Source: Saposhnikovia divaricata (lineage: Eukaryota > Streptophyta > Magnoliopsida > Apiales > Apiaceae). Taken from it: a stretch of DNA of 64,000 nucleotides. Every line of letters begins with the position of its first letter. The stretch's first letter is position 1. The notes under the pieces were generated by a model. It was not told the origin of the DNA. It did not search any database and worked only from the letters and a program-made list of their open reading frames with translations. The DNA is taken from the NCBI GenBank assembly GCA_036435485.1, contig CM071595.1:8794001-8858000 (forward strand). Reading direction: 5' to 3'. Shown here in pieces: positions 1-12,272 of this stretch. Position numbers and translations under genes: made by a program.

Positions 1-333
1 GATATTGATATATTTGGATACAATTCGGATCGGATCTAATTCGGTTCGGGTCTAGTATTGGTTTTACATAATTTTAATCAGTTTCTGCTCGGATCTAGTT
101 TCAGATCGGTTCGATTTCAGATTAAAATCGAATAAATTTTGGATTAAGATCAGATAAAATTCGGTTCGGATGTTTTCAAATTGGATTTTGTCGGATCGGA
201 AAATTTTTGTTTCAGTTATGTTGTATCAGTTTGGAATTATCATTGAAACTAAATAAATGTCATTAGTAAGTTTGTAGTCTGTAGAAGTATACTTATAACG
301 CGAAAATAAATACTCAATTGAGAAATAAAAAAC
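1..333. repeat. TCGGAT/TCGGTT-rich repeat, left part of a split DNA transposon
   Basis: Positions 1-220 are a degenerate run of TCGGAT, TCGGTT and GATCGG words. The same kind of sequence lies at 27345-27685, just beyond the copia element that starts at 334, so the two stretches were about 1.3 kb apart before that insertion. 240-333 is plain AT-rich sequence with no gene. Such subterminal word-repeats are common in plant hAT-like non-autonomous elements. The left terminus is outside the window, so the family is inferred. Confidence 0.4.
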
Positions 334-376
334 TGTTAGGTCCGATAAGATTGTAGAAGGGGGGTTGAATACAATC
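334..376 (-). repeat. Copia 3' LTR, first 43 bp (left of nested insertion)
   Basis: This starts TGTTAGGTCCGATAAG and matches the start of the intact LTR at 24765. The LTR is cut here by the gypsy element, whose TSD CAATC is 372-376, and resumes at 14524. Confidence 0.9.
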
Positions 377-640
377 TGTAAGAACCCCAAATTTTGGATA
401 TAATTAAAACTTTTTATTAAGTAATGATAAAATGAGGAAGAATGATTCCGACAACAAGGTCACCAGCTCTAATGAATGGTGGTTTCAAAGAACAATGATT
501 GTAATGAATGGATATTGCTTTGGACAATGATCCTGATGCATTGGTATATTGTCAGAATAGAGTAATTCGATGGTTGAGGACCTAGATAAGAATAATCTAC
601 CATCCAGGAAGGAGCTAATGGATCCTTGAAGGGAAATGAG

Positions 641-720
641 TACGTGCATAGTATTTCCCGTACGTGCATAGTGTTTCCCATACGTGCATAGTGTTTCCTG
701 TACGTGCATAGTAATTTGGT
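641..720 (+). repeat. 4 x 20-bp tandem repeat in LTR
   Basis: Four copies in exact 20-bp register each begin TACGTGCATAG, followed by a variable GTTTCCC-like half. The unit holds an ACGTG core, a known element in plant ABA- and light-responsive promoters. The same array is in the 3' LTR (10458-10537). Its place in the first part of the LTR suits a U3 enhancer; the function is inferred. Confidence 0.8.
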
Positions 721-2589
721 GGATGAATAGTGATTTTGTAAGTTGGAAAACTTTTCACGCCACCCTATGTACGGGACGTGATATGGATGTTTCGAAGTCA
801 TATTAGTAATACGCGGAGGAAATAAGTGAATGCAGAGACGATCGGAATTCAGAAATTCCAAATTCTTTTTCGGTATAATATTTGACCGGACAGTGGATTA
901 AATATTATTATAATCCAAGAATTGAGATATTAACTTTGAGGATTTGATATTTTGGGATGTTATTATATTTGATTTAAGAATGAAGGTAGGAAACCACTGA
1001 GGCAGTGAAACAAGCGTTCTAGAAACCGCTAAAACGTTATAACGAGATTAATCAATAAAGCGAACGAATCCTAGATTACGGATTAAGTTCGTATCGAGAT
1101 TAAATATCCTACATGGTCATCACGAGGATTATATTAAGGATTGGGGAAGGTATTATGAATATCGAGAAATTTCCCGGTAAACCCTAGAGGTGAAACTACT
1201 TAGTTATTCGTCCGAACGATCAATCGAAACGGGCAATAACCGGACACAGAAACAAGCAGAGGAAGCAAGAGTCTTGTGTAAGCTACTAGAATAAATATCT
1301 AGCAACCAAGTGGCTTAAAGTAACTAGCATACTTGGAAATGGAAGTAGTACTTTGTGAGGCTAGTACATACTACAAGGAAGGTATAAGACTTGAAAACCC
1401 TAGATCTACTTTGAGTTTTAAGCATGTTCTTGATGGATCTAGCTTAGTTATGATTATGTTCATGTTATAAGCATGTTTAGTTAGTGATTTAGTGATTTGA
1501 TTAACATGATGATTTTGATACTAAGATCAGTGGCTTCTGGACTTGTTGAGGTGCTTAATATGTGTATAAGTTGTTTAGATGCCCGGTGTGGCTTGGGTTG
1601 TTGATTGTGATTTTTGGAACATTCGTATTATAGCCGTTATAATGTCCGATTTTACAATACCATGTTTTGTATGCCATTTTCCATGTCAAAACCCTACTGT
1701 CCAGAGACTTTATCTGCCATGATAGGATAGGTAATGTTCTAAGCTTCGTTTTGATATAAAGATCACGTGAAACAGACTTACGGTTTAGGATTTATGACCA
1801 AATTACTAAAAGTAGTTCGAATACATAAACGAAAGTTCGTAACTGAAATTGAACCCTCGTAAACTATGTAACGTCATGGAGAATCTTGGTAAATAAATAC
1901 TAGAGGTAAAAAGGAAGGTGTGAAAGAGAACCGTATGTCAAAGGGATCATTTTTCGATTTATTAAAAATGTTCGAGTCGAGGTTAAACGCGAACGAACCC
2001 CTAAAAGACGACTCTTTTATAACTTCAGTAAAACACTTAGAAAACGGGCGATAAAACTCGGAGTATAATATTGGTTCGTAACGACGAGCTTAGAACTCGT
2101 ATGACTTAAGTATATCCCAAGTATAAGTACAGTGACATGTCGTATTAATGAACGAATGTCGGGTCGGATCAGTGATAAAAAGGAATCCACTAAAAGGGAT
2201 ATAACGAGATAACTCGAGAACGTGTTTCGATTTAAGTACAACTTAACTTTTAATATGTTAAGTGATTAATTTCGAATGCCTTGGCTATTTATAGATCACC
2301 AAGCTGAACCGGGACCCGCTACCACTACCCCTTACCGTACTCGACTACCAGGCAAGTTTCAATTCCCTTCTTTTAGGCTGTTGTTGTGATTGAATATATA
2401 TATATGTTTTCTGTTATACATATGCCATAGCATGCATGCCCACTTTCAAGTTATATCATTATGCTTGTTCCCTGATTGTTATTGGCTTATAAATTAGATA
2501 GCTATCGTATCAATTATAAGCCGGTTATTGTAAGACCCTCAGAGAAGGGTGTATGCATCTTATTCATCAAATATAGACCGGGAGTCAAT

Positions 2590-3310
2590 ATTTCTTGACA
2601 TATCGAGACTACCTCGGATGAAAATATTTAAGTGAATATTTTCTATTATTTGGACGACGAATATTATTTGAACATTCGTTCCAGATTATTTATTTAACGA
2701 TCCTTACTTCAAATAATTATTTGAACGTAACTATTCGACGAATAATATTTTTTTTATATTCATTCAGAGTCGAATTATTTATCGATTATTATTTCGAATA
2801 TTCTTTTAAAGATGAGACTACTAAATGAATATTATTTGGATATTCATTTAGAATAATATTTTATTAAATAAATATTACTTTTGAAAATTCATTTAAGATA
2901 TTAATTACTTGATGAATATTATTTTAAATATTCATCTGAAGCCTGATTTATTTATCGAATATTATCTCGAATATTCCTTTAGGGCTTGGATTACTAAATG
3001 AATATTACTTGATATTCATTTAGAATATTATTCATTAAATGAATATTACTTTTTGAATATTCATTTAAATTCCTAATTAATTATGAATATTGTCTTAAAT
3101 ATTCCTTTCAGGTCCTATTAAGTAATGAATATTATTTTGAATATTCATTTAAATATTTATTTATTCAATAAATATTCTCCTGATATTTCTTCAAGGATTA
3201 TTTTGAAAAATACTCTGATTAAAGATATTCTTTCATATTCCTAAATATTCTTTAAATATTTTTAATTCAATAAATATTCTCTGAATATTTATTCCATATT
3301 TAGAATAACC
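2590..3310. repeat. Array of short AT-rich palindromes in LTR
   Basis: The tract repeats a motif of the form ATGAATATTA...GATATTCATTT about ten times. Each copy is nearly self-complementary (TGAATAT against ATATTCA). The matching tract in the 3' LTR is about 12500-13200. Confidence 0.65.
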
Positions 3311-4592
3311 TCAATAAGGTTTATCTTGTTCGATTATTACAGAAAATATCTCGGAGTCATATTATTATTAATCTTAAATCAAGAAAGGTTCTCAGACATC
3401 ATTCTTCTTTGAGTCTACCTCTCTAATAATAAGGGAACCTTACTTGGAAAATGTTATTTATCTTGTCGACTTCCCGGTCATAGAGTATTCTCTTCACTCG
3501 CAACTCGGGTGCTGTTGACTTATTGATATTCGATACCAAGCCACAGCTTGGAAGTTATTGGTGAATTTTCCTTTCCAACTAGATACGACTACCTTGTAGA
3601 GTCTTATCAACAAGTATTATACTTGGGGAAAGGGGGACGAACGTTACATTCAGAATCATGAATTCTATTTGAACTAGGAGTCGTGTAAGAGGCCGAGTAG
3701 CGCCGGTCCATCCCCTTTGGCCCAACCGTTGGCCGGGGAGAGCTAGTAAGGCGGTAGACAAGTAAAGCCGTCAGTTCTTCCTTCTACCGGTAGTAAATCT
3801 AAATTGAGCTGTACGATCTCGACTGATCATCAAGATTGGAACAGCGGGCGCGGTGAATACTCCATCATTGGTTCATCATCCAAACTTATTTATTTCCTGC
3901 AACATGATTAGTGTTGGCAGAACTGGAAAAGTGTTCATAACTGGAATTGCAACCTTTTCATGCAAGTTCCTCTTCTTAATAACAATGAGAATATCTCGCT
4001 TACTTTTGATGTAGCAGATGTTTCTACAAACAAATACTTTAAGTTACCTTGTAACTTCATCGTTCATATTATGCTGGCATCATTTTCGTAAATGCATGGC
4101 ATATGGTTTGAAAGATACTTTTGAACTGTTATATATTATCGTTCAGTTATATATTATTGTTGGTGGGCTATTGCTCACCCTTGCTTTATTATTATATCAC
4201 AACAACAGCTAGACCAGATGACTCGCACAAGGCGAACTCGACGCGGGCGAGGACGATGAGACTACTAGAGCTGAAGAAGAAGCTATTGGTAGGATATATT
4301 TATTCTTTCAGTACCAAGAATATGGTCTAGTATGACTTATGTAAATGGATGGCAAAGAGTATGTATTTATATTGAAATTCTTTTGGATTGTAAGAACTCA
4401 TAATGTGATTAATAAAAATTTGATTGTTACTCTGATTTCATCTCTGGGACTATAACGGGTGTGTTTTATATTGTTGTGTTGGGTCATAGAGACGTAATTT
4501 ATTTTATGTTAAGGAAAGTTCAATTGTTGTGGACAAAATTGGAAACCGTAACCACCGGATCCCGGACCCCGGATCTGGGGGTGTTACAGAAG

Positions 4593-4604
4593 TGGTATCA
4601 GAGC
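4593..4604 (+). other. Primer binding site of gypsy element
   Basis: TGGTATCAGAGC, complementary to the 3' end of plant initiator methionine tRNA, lies 4 nt after the 5' LTR. It sets the element orientation as plus. Confidence 0.9.
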
Positions 4605-5627
4605 GTACGTTATAAACCCTAGAGATGAGGTGACGTTAAAACAATAAATTCAATAAGATAATAAGAACTCTTGCCAAGTTCATAGTCGGACTACTTAATG
4701 TAGTGATGACATATAAAACCCTTATGGGAAATCGTAAGTATCATGATAGTAACTTAGCTCGATATCGTATCGACGAGTAAGGCGACAAACCTTGAGGCAT
4801 ACGAGCAGCAGCGCGATGATGCTTTATATGCTGAAGATCAGCGGGTAATTCGATGGAGTACCCTACTGGAGACCCGGAAGAGGTTCCAGCAGATAAGGAA
4901 AATCCTGTTAGGATAAGGAGCTTACCCATGGGTAATGAGGGTCGCAGCCAGAAAGACTGTGATGATTAAGATATGGTGCTCAGAAAAGTGAGTATAAAGA
5001 ACCGAGATATTATTAAGAGATCTGAAGATGCATGTTGAATTCATAGCCGGACTACCAGATGTAGTACCAGCAAGAAAGAAGGATTGGAAGAATTACTTGA
5101 GATCTTATACGGAAATAGATGAGAATCCTTAGAGATTTTCATCTTAACAAAGAAAGAGCTAGAGGGATGTATGATTATCACAGACAGCGATATAGGACGA
5201 GGAGCAGAGTCCCTAGGAATAGTTTAGAATGAGGCAGTAAGTGCCATATCATTTGATAAATGAATCAGTATGAATATTGTCAGTAATAATTCGTCACGAG
5301 AAGGCAGATGTCATAGGTTATAATTTACGAAACCAAAGTGAGGTTAATGAGGTGGTTTTATTCAGGGAAATGTTCATGAATGAATCAGTAGAAAGTAAAG
5401 ACATTGGGAAGTGACAGCATGATTGGGTAAAGTTATATAAGGAAGTAGTAAGCAAGACAATGATCTCAGAACCTACCGGAAGATAAGACTAGTGAGTCAA
5501 GATGAACTCGTAATGAGACTACTGCCAGAGACTGAGTATAGAGTTAATTCAACTCAGTTAAATGATGAACCAGAAACGTTAGATGCATGTGATTCAGAGG
5601 AATATTAAATTCCTTCTTCTCTTTGAA
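4605..5627 (+). other. Unrecognised leader/gag-position region of gypsy element
   Basis: This is where gag would be expected. No gag motif, CCHC knuckle or long ORF was recognised; all frames are broken by frequent stops. Confidence 0.4.
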
Positions 5628-5880
5628 TGGATTATAGTAGTTACCTTAAGTTTACTCCGACACGGAATTGTAATGGATCAAGTAATACGATCAGCAGTTA
5701 AAGGGAAAAATGTGAGAAAATCTTCCTGGAGCTAAAAGATGGAAGTGGTAATGACCAAGAGTTGGCATTGCTTAATGGAAAAAGGAGACTTTGTGCTTCC
5801 AACGACGCTTCACATAAAGGATTAGGATGTGTGCTTGCGCAGTATGACAAAGTACTGGCGGATGCATTTGGACAACACGG
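5628..5880 (+). pseudogene. Displaced RT-thumb / RNase H fragment
   Basis: Translation from about 5708 gives a gypsy RT-to-RNase H junction (KCEKIFLELK, then a degenerate linker), followed by CASNDASHKGLGCVLAQ and KVLADAFGQH. These resemble the conserved RNase H start (YSDASHKGLGCVLMQ...KVIAYASRQL) of chromoviruses. A degenerate thumb (G-Y-Y-R-R-like) precedes it near 5628. In a normal element this module follows RT. Here it lies about 1.3 kb before the protease remnant and 1.7 kb before RT, so it is out of order or duplicated. The frame closes at 5944. Confidence 0.7.
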
Positions 5881-6779
5881 TTCACCAGGTTCGGATGGCC
5901 TTAGTAGTGCCAAATTTTTTTGGAACAACCAACTCCGACGGTAAGGTTCCTGCTGAGACTAGTGGTTGGGTAGACTAACATTTGGTAATATTGAATATCA
6001 GGACATATAGGTATCAGGAAGTTGTGACTGGTTTCAGTTTGAAACTGTTGATTCCCCTCTTAAGGATGTATATAATTGGTTCCTCTCCAGTGGTTAAACT
6101 TCCAACCTGATGACGATTATTTCGTTAATTATGACTGCTTATGGTTCTACCTGCTTGGAGGTTCATAGAACTATTCTTCAGGTTTCGAAATTGGTCTCCT
6201 TAATGTTACCAGTAGGTGGATAGATTGACCAAAATTTCCCTGATTCAAAAAAAAGGAATTCAGCGAATTTTGGCAAATCTTGTCTTTCTGATTATCAGAG
6301 AACATCATTGAAGAGAATGGAAACTGGAGCGAACCCTGTGGATTGGGTAAGGTTGCCGTCATATATGGGTTAGTAGACGGACCCTGAGTATTACAATCGA
6401 TGGTAGAGATAAGATGATGAAGTGAGATTGGACGGAAACAGGAAATGTAAGTAAGAAACCAGCCGGACTGAGAAATTCCAGGATTGACTTAAATGAAAAG
6501 GCTGTTATGCCAGGAATGGTAATCTTGTGTGGCACGCGGGATTGATAAGAATAGTTTAAAAGATAAAAGTGGAGGAAAGGTGACCGGAGACGGTGCCGAG
6601 TAGTCGATTAAGACTTATATGGAGTAAAGTTTTGGAAAGGTAGAAAGGTATCAAAGAAGAAGGCACTATGCCGGTAATTGCTAGAAAAGTAATGCTATTA
6701 GCCAACCCCTAAAATCATATATTTTTATTTTAGTGTGGCGAGTTGAGACCAAGTCACAAAGGATTATCAAGTGACTAGA

Positions 6780-6930
6780 CCCGCAATGAAAGGACAAAGC
6801 AGGGCTGCTTCTAAGTAAGCACCGACTGCAAGGGCTTCTAATATAAAGGAAATATTAATGAGATCATAGGAATCTTCTACTTAACCCTTTGCAACCCCTG
6901 TTTTGATTGGGAATTTGCTAGATTTTTTTT
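6780..6930 (+). pseudogene. Gag-tail / protease remnant
   Basis: Segments reading RPAMKGQSRAASK and, after indels, LL-N-PFATPVLI-G-N resemble the chromoviral protease region around the FDSGA active site (T-x-LLN...VL-DSGA). The catalytic triplet itself is damaged. Its place before RT matches the normal gypsy order. The similarity is modest. Confidence 0.4.
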
Positions 6931-7329
6931 TGTATGGGGTCACCCGTACTAAAGTGATTCATGTATATATGATTGTCCAAGATTACGAATAAAAAATAGA
7001 AGTATAGTGACTTGAGATGTTTGATGTTAGGGTATTATAAACACCATGAATACATTATGACTAAGGAAAGTAAACAATGAAGGTTTATGGAGAGAGTATA
7101 GAAATGGTCAGAAATTGAACAGTATGCTGTAGAAATTTTGTCTGAGGCAAGTACCTTCGCGAAGAACGATAAGTACTAAGAGATTCACGTTAAACTCGAC
7201 CAATATCTTCCAAAACATCCTTGCTACCTTTACCAAGTTCTGTAAGAAAGCAGATAGACATACGTTGTCTTTTGGAAGGTCAAATAGGCTGACAACTATC
7301 TTAAAGAAGAGGTTAGCATTAAGCCACCG

Positions 7330-7890
7330 ATCGATTATCAAATGAGAATGATTGAAAAGAGACCCTTATTAAGGATACATGATCTGATTGCCAATTATAG
7401 GATGCAAGAATTCCTTGGCAGTTGAATTAAGGATAGGATATCCCTAAATTAAGACAAACCCTGGGGAATGCACAAGGGATGGCATTAACCCTAATAAAGA
7501 CATTGTGAATTCAGATGATATGAGTTGGATTTGCTAAGGCAACAATGACCTATAAGGATTATTAAAAAGAGTTCTGGAAAGAACATAGGTAGAATTATTA
7601 GAGTATTGATCAATGACGTTTTGATATACCGTGTACCTAGAAAATACAGGAGGAATGAGGAGGACGACCTAAGTAACCTTACAAGGAAAAAGTTAACATT
7701 CTGAGTTTCAAAATAGAAGTTTGGTAGAGAATGTGTAAGACACAATAACAATAATGCCAGATGAGGCATGTATGAAACCATGATGAGGTATGGATGGAAC
7801 CCAAGAAGGTTGAGATTATCCTAGAACAAGAAAGAACTAAGAGAACAAATATCCTAGGTATGATCGAGAGTAACTTTGATAAAGTTCCCA
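7330..7890 (+). pseudogene. Reverse transcriptase remnant
   Basis: Three conserved RT blocks are readable in order with frameshifts and stops between them: RPLLRIHDLIANY (the YPLPRIDDLFDQL block, near 7357), VLINDVLIY (the FIDDILIYS catalytic block, near 7604; the first catalytic Asp has become Asn) and PKKVEIILEQERTK (the palm-thumb block, near 7801). The changed catalytic residue and many stops rule out activity. Confidence 0.75.
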
Positions 7891-8059
7891 CGGGAAGGTG
7901 GAAGCAATGACTTATGGAAAAAAAAAAGACTGATAGTTATATTTTCTCCTTCAGCAGAGCTTAATGGAGAATGCTTTAACCCAACAGTGATGGGAATGAG
8001 GTAGAAAAGTTTGAGTTGGAATGTATCCAGAGAACATGGATTACAAGAAATTGTTAGTA

Positions 8060-8101
8060 TCAGGAAAGGCCAATGAGGTGGCCGACAATCTAAGTATAAA
8101 G
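8060..8101 (+). pseudogene. RNase H / integrase junction motif
   Basis: It encodes SGKANEVADNLSIK, matching the conserved PGKANVVADALSRK end of gypsy RNase H. Only about 170 bp separate it from the RT thumb, far too little for an RNase H domain, so that domain is missing from its normal place. Confidence 0.7.
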
Positions 8102-8734
8102 GAATAATTACAAATGTTCATACCGAAGAAACAGAATGATATTTGGAAGGACCTTGAAGGTCATATCGGAATGGAGGAATTTACATTCCTTCTGATGACT
8201 GTGCAAGAATTGACGGTAATAATAGTTTAAGTAAAGATTCGATTCCTGATGGAGTCTTAAGCATATTACGTACCTTAGAAGGTCCCGTTTTGAGGCAAAC
8301 CAGGACCATGGTACAAAATTGATGAAGTAAACCGTTAAGTTTCCAGTCTTTTATGGAAGATGCATAAGTGATAGTTTCATCAACCGGACCTAGCTGCGAT
8401 GCTTGAAACTCTTCTGCAATTCTATCTACTTCATGTTATATCTACATCAAGTTCAGGAAGTGTTCCTTATGGATAAGGAATAGTGATTACTTTGTCTCCC
8501 TAAGGGATTTGAAACCCGTAGGGTTAGCTATTAACGCACCACGTAAACAACAAGCGATGGTGATTCTTCTAAGAAAGTAGATGACAACGTAAAGATAAAG
8601 AAAGTGCTGCTATTGATAAACTAAATGGCATGTTGATGAATGACAAGCAAGTTTGTGTTAGTGTATTTCTGCGCAAACCAGATAGAGAATATGAGGTTGA
8701 TGATTCATGATGCCAAATGTATTCTCGTAGAAAG

Positions 8735-8880
8735 AATTAATGAGACTTGGAGGGAAGGGCAGTTGAGCCCGAGACTTATTGGGCCATTTGAGAGTTCAAA
8801 AGTGTTCTCGAGCCAGCCTTACCCCCAAAACTTATAGCACGGTCATAACGGGTTTTCATGTGGCAAGGCTACGCCAGTAA
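8735..8880 (+). pseudogene. Integrase C-terminal remnant
   Basis: GREGQLSPRLIGPFE matches the integrase C-terminal GKLSPRYIGPFE block. After one frameshift, a degenerate LPPKLSRVHNVFHV-type segment (near 8812-8860) follows. The catalytic DDE core was not found. Confidence 0.7.
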
Positions 8881-8902
8881 AATGCAGATGTTCAACAGAT
8901 GA

Positions 8903-9000
8903 TAGGAGTACGAGCATGTAGATATACGACTTGGTCTGACTTACGAAAGACAACCTGTGGAAAACCACGGATAGAAAAGAACAAGTGATGAGAAACAAGG
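8903..9000 (+). pseudogene. Chromodomain remnant
   Basis: EYEHVDIRLGLTYERQPV and, after a frameshift, DRKEQVMRNK match the pre-chromodomain and chromodomain start of Tekay-type elements (LTYEEQPV-ILDRKE-LRNK). This is the main basis for calling the element a chromovirus. Confidence 0.72.
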
Positions 9001-10180
9001 TTGGCAGAAGTTGATTATATGAATCTAAGTTAAAGGGATCGGGCCAGATTCATTTCGGAAAGTTTAAATTGGAATAACGTGATGATTATAGAATAAATGT
9101 GACGGAATACCGATAAGGAGGTACCAAGTGCAAAAAGGTGTCTCAATAAAGAGGTGAAGGTGAAAGTAAATAAAGAAATGAGTAAGAATCAGATAATAAG
9201 AAGGATGTGATTGATAAAGAAAAGGCTGAGAAAGCAACTATGGAATGAGAAGCAAGGAATGTTATGAATGGGTTTTCTAATGAATTCTCAGGATGACAAC
9301 CTGATAGTGTCAATATTATAGTTATGAAAAAGCTAGTATCATGATATGGGATGTCAGTAATAATGATGTCAAGTGAGAAATCTAAGATTTAACCTGAAAG
9401 GTTGAAGGATTTCCCGAATGTGAGTATCGCTAAGATTGAACAAGAGTATTTGTCCATAGAATAATGGACAAAGCAGCAAGATATGTTGACACATGAGATT
9501 GCGATCAAATAGTATTGGATATAATTATGATTAATTTCTTCTTTGATAAACCTCTATAGTTCAGAGGTAAATTCTGAGTATGATATTCTACAATCATGAA
9601 ATCTTTCTATAATCCTCTAGAACTCTTTTCTCTTCTTCTCTCTTATTCATCTTCTTTATGAATTGAGAAGAACAACCCTTTTAGGAGGGGAGGTACTGCT
9701 ACGTGACTATCTGTCTATGTGATAGAAGTCTAAGTGGAATACCATAACTTGTTTAATTGCTTGTCAAGTACTAAAGGCTGGCCCCCTTCTGTACTAACTA
9801 TGCAATATAACAAATGTTCAATTGATCATAGTGATCTCTCAATAAATCTTTCCACTTCTCTATATTGATCGAGATTGCGAAGATTAAAGCAATCAGGAAA
9901 TGCACAGTACGAGCGAGGTTACCTCCGAATTCGTAGGGTGATAGTGATACCAATGTTACTGCAGGTATCAATAAGGATAAGACTGAGTAAGAGTATAACC
10001 CGGATAGTGAGTTGTACGAAAAGTAGCAACGTTGATGGAAAAAGGATACAGTATGGATTGTAGCACTAGAAGATGTGCTGAGGAAGGGTAGAACGACTAA
10101 GAATTGGCCGGGAAGCTAAAAAGTGAACGACAGGCAAACGACTCTTTGCTTCCTACCTGATTCCGGGACGGAATCCTTTT
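9001..10180 (+). other. 3' non-coding interior of gypsy element
   Basis: No further coding motif was recognised. A polypurine tract like the functional one (TTTTAGGAGGGGAGG) occurs at about 9678-9692, some 500 bp upstream of the 3' LTR. Confidence 0.4.
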
Positions 10181-10193
10181 AAGGAGGGGAGAC
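10181..10193 (+). other. Polypurine tract of gypsy element
   Basis: AAGGAGGGGAGAC directly precedes the 3' LTR, where plus-strand DNA synthesis would be primed. Confidence 0.85.
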
Positions 10194-12206
10194 TGTAAGA
10201 ACCCCAAATTTTGGATATAATTAAAACTTTTTATTAAGTAATGATAAAATGAGGAACAATGATTCCGACAACTAGGTCACCAGCTCTAATGAATGGTGGT
10301 TTCAAAGAACAATGATTGTAATGAATGGATATTGCTTTGGACAATGATCCTGATGCATTAGTATATTGTCAGAATAGAGTAATTCGATGGTTGAGGACCT
10401 AGATAAGAATAATCTACCATCCAGGAAGGAGCTAATGGATCCTTGAAGGGAAATGAGTACGTGCATAGTATTTCCCGTACGTGCATAGTGTTTCCCGTAC
10501 GTGCATAGTGTTTCCTGTACGTGCATAGTAATTTGGTGGATGAATAGTGATTTTGTAAGTTGGAAAACTTTTCACGCCACCCTATGTACGGGACGTGATA
10601 TGGATGTTTCGAAGTCATATTAGTAATACGCGGAGGAAATAAGTGAATGCAGAGACGATCGGAATTCAGAAATTCCAAATTCTTTTTCGGTATAATATTT
10701 GACCGGACAGTGGATTAAATATTATTATAATCCAAGAATTGAGATATTAACTTTGAGGATTTGATATTTTGGGATGTTATTATATTTGATTTAAGAAAGA
10801 AGGTAGGAAACCACTGAGGCAGTGAAACAAGCGTTCTAGAAACCGCTAAAACGTTATAACGAGATTAATCAATAAAGTGAACGAATCCTAGATTACGGAT
10901 TAAGTTCGTATCGAGATTAAATATCCTACATGGTCATCACGAGGATTATATTAAGGATTGGGGAAGGTATTATGAATATCGAGAAATTTCCCGGTAAACC
11001 CTAGAGGTGAAACTACTTAGTTATTCGTCCGAACGATCAATCGAAACGGGCAATAACCGGACACAGAAACAAGCAGAGGAAGCAAGAGTCTTGTGTAAGC
11101 TACTAGAATAAATTTCTAGCAACCAAGTGGCTTAAAGTAACTAGCATACTTGGAAATGGAAGTAGTACTTTGTGAGGCTAGTACATACTACAAGGAAGGT
11201 ATAAGACTTGAAAACCCTAGATCTACTTTGAGTTTTAAGCATGTTCTTGATGGATCTAGCTTAGTTATGATTATGTTCATGTTATAAGCATGTTTAGTTA
11301 GTGATTTAGTGATTTGATTAACATGATGATTTTGATACTAAGATCAGTGGCTTCTGGACTTGTTGAGGTGCTTAATATGTGTATAAGTTGTTTAGATGCC
11401 CGGTGTGGCTTGGGTTGTTGATTGTGATTTTTGGAACATTCGTATTATAGCCGTTATAATGTCCGATTTTACAATACCATGTTTTGTATGCCATTTTCCA
11501 TGTCAAAACCCTACTGTCCAGAGACTTTATCTGCCATGATAGGACAGGTAATGTTCTAAGCTTCGTTTTGATATAAAGATCACGTGAAACAGACTTACGG
11601 TTTAGGATTTATGACCAAATTACTAAAAGTAGTTCGAATACGTAAACGAAAGTTCGTAACTGAAATTGAACCCTCGTAAACTATGTAACGTCATGGAGAA
11701 TCTTGGTAAATAAATACTAGAGGTAAAAAGGAAGGTGTGAAAGAGAACCGTATGTCAAAAGGATCATTTTTCGATTTATTAAAAATGTTCGAGTCGAGGT
11801 TAAACGCGAACGAACCCCTAAAAGACGACTCTTTTATAACTTCAGTAAAACACTTAGAAAACGGGCGATAAAACTCGGAGTATAATATTGGTTCGTAACG
11901 ATCGACCTTAGAACTCGTATGACTTAAGTATATCCCAAGTATAAGTACAGTGACATGTCGTATTAACGAACGAATGTCGGGTCGGATCAGTGATAAAAAG
12001 GAATCCACTAAAAGGGATATAACGAGATAACTCGAGAACGTGTTTCGATTTAAGTACAACTTAACTTTTAATATGTTAAGTGATTAATCCCGAATGCCTT
12101 GGCTATTTATAGATCACCAAGCTGAACCGGGACCCGCTACCACTACCCCTTACCGTACTCGACTACCAGGCAAGTTTCAATTCCCTTCTTTTAGGCTGTT
12201 GTTGTG

Positions 12207-12272
<66 letters not shown>

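Larger units (their letters stand above)
377..4588 (+). repeat. 5' LTR of the gypsy derivative
   Basis: It runs from TGTAAGAACCCC to GGGGGTGTTACA. It contains a fourfold 20-bp repeat (641-720), a 700-bp tract of short AT palindromes (about 2590-3310) and a GC-richer stretch near the end (3640-3760, 4205-4260). Compared with the 3' LTR it has a short (TA)n run near 2395, lacks 52 bp near 3524 and lacks one 15-bp unit near 3140. The short ORFs inside are not conserved genes. Confidence 0.93.

Noticed and set aside
641..720. CRISPR-like regularly spaced repeat
   Set aside because: 20-bp units are contiguous without spacers, inside a plant LTR.
469..861. 130-codon minus ORF in the gypsy LTR, with a shortened match at 10358-10678
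   Set aside because: It is kept only because the LTRs are near-identical. Part of it is the translated 20-bp repeat. No coding bias or known domain.
11691..12059. 122-codon minus ORF in the 3' LTR
   Set aside because: It is broken in the 5' LTR by one small change, with no recognised motif; LTR sequence.
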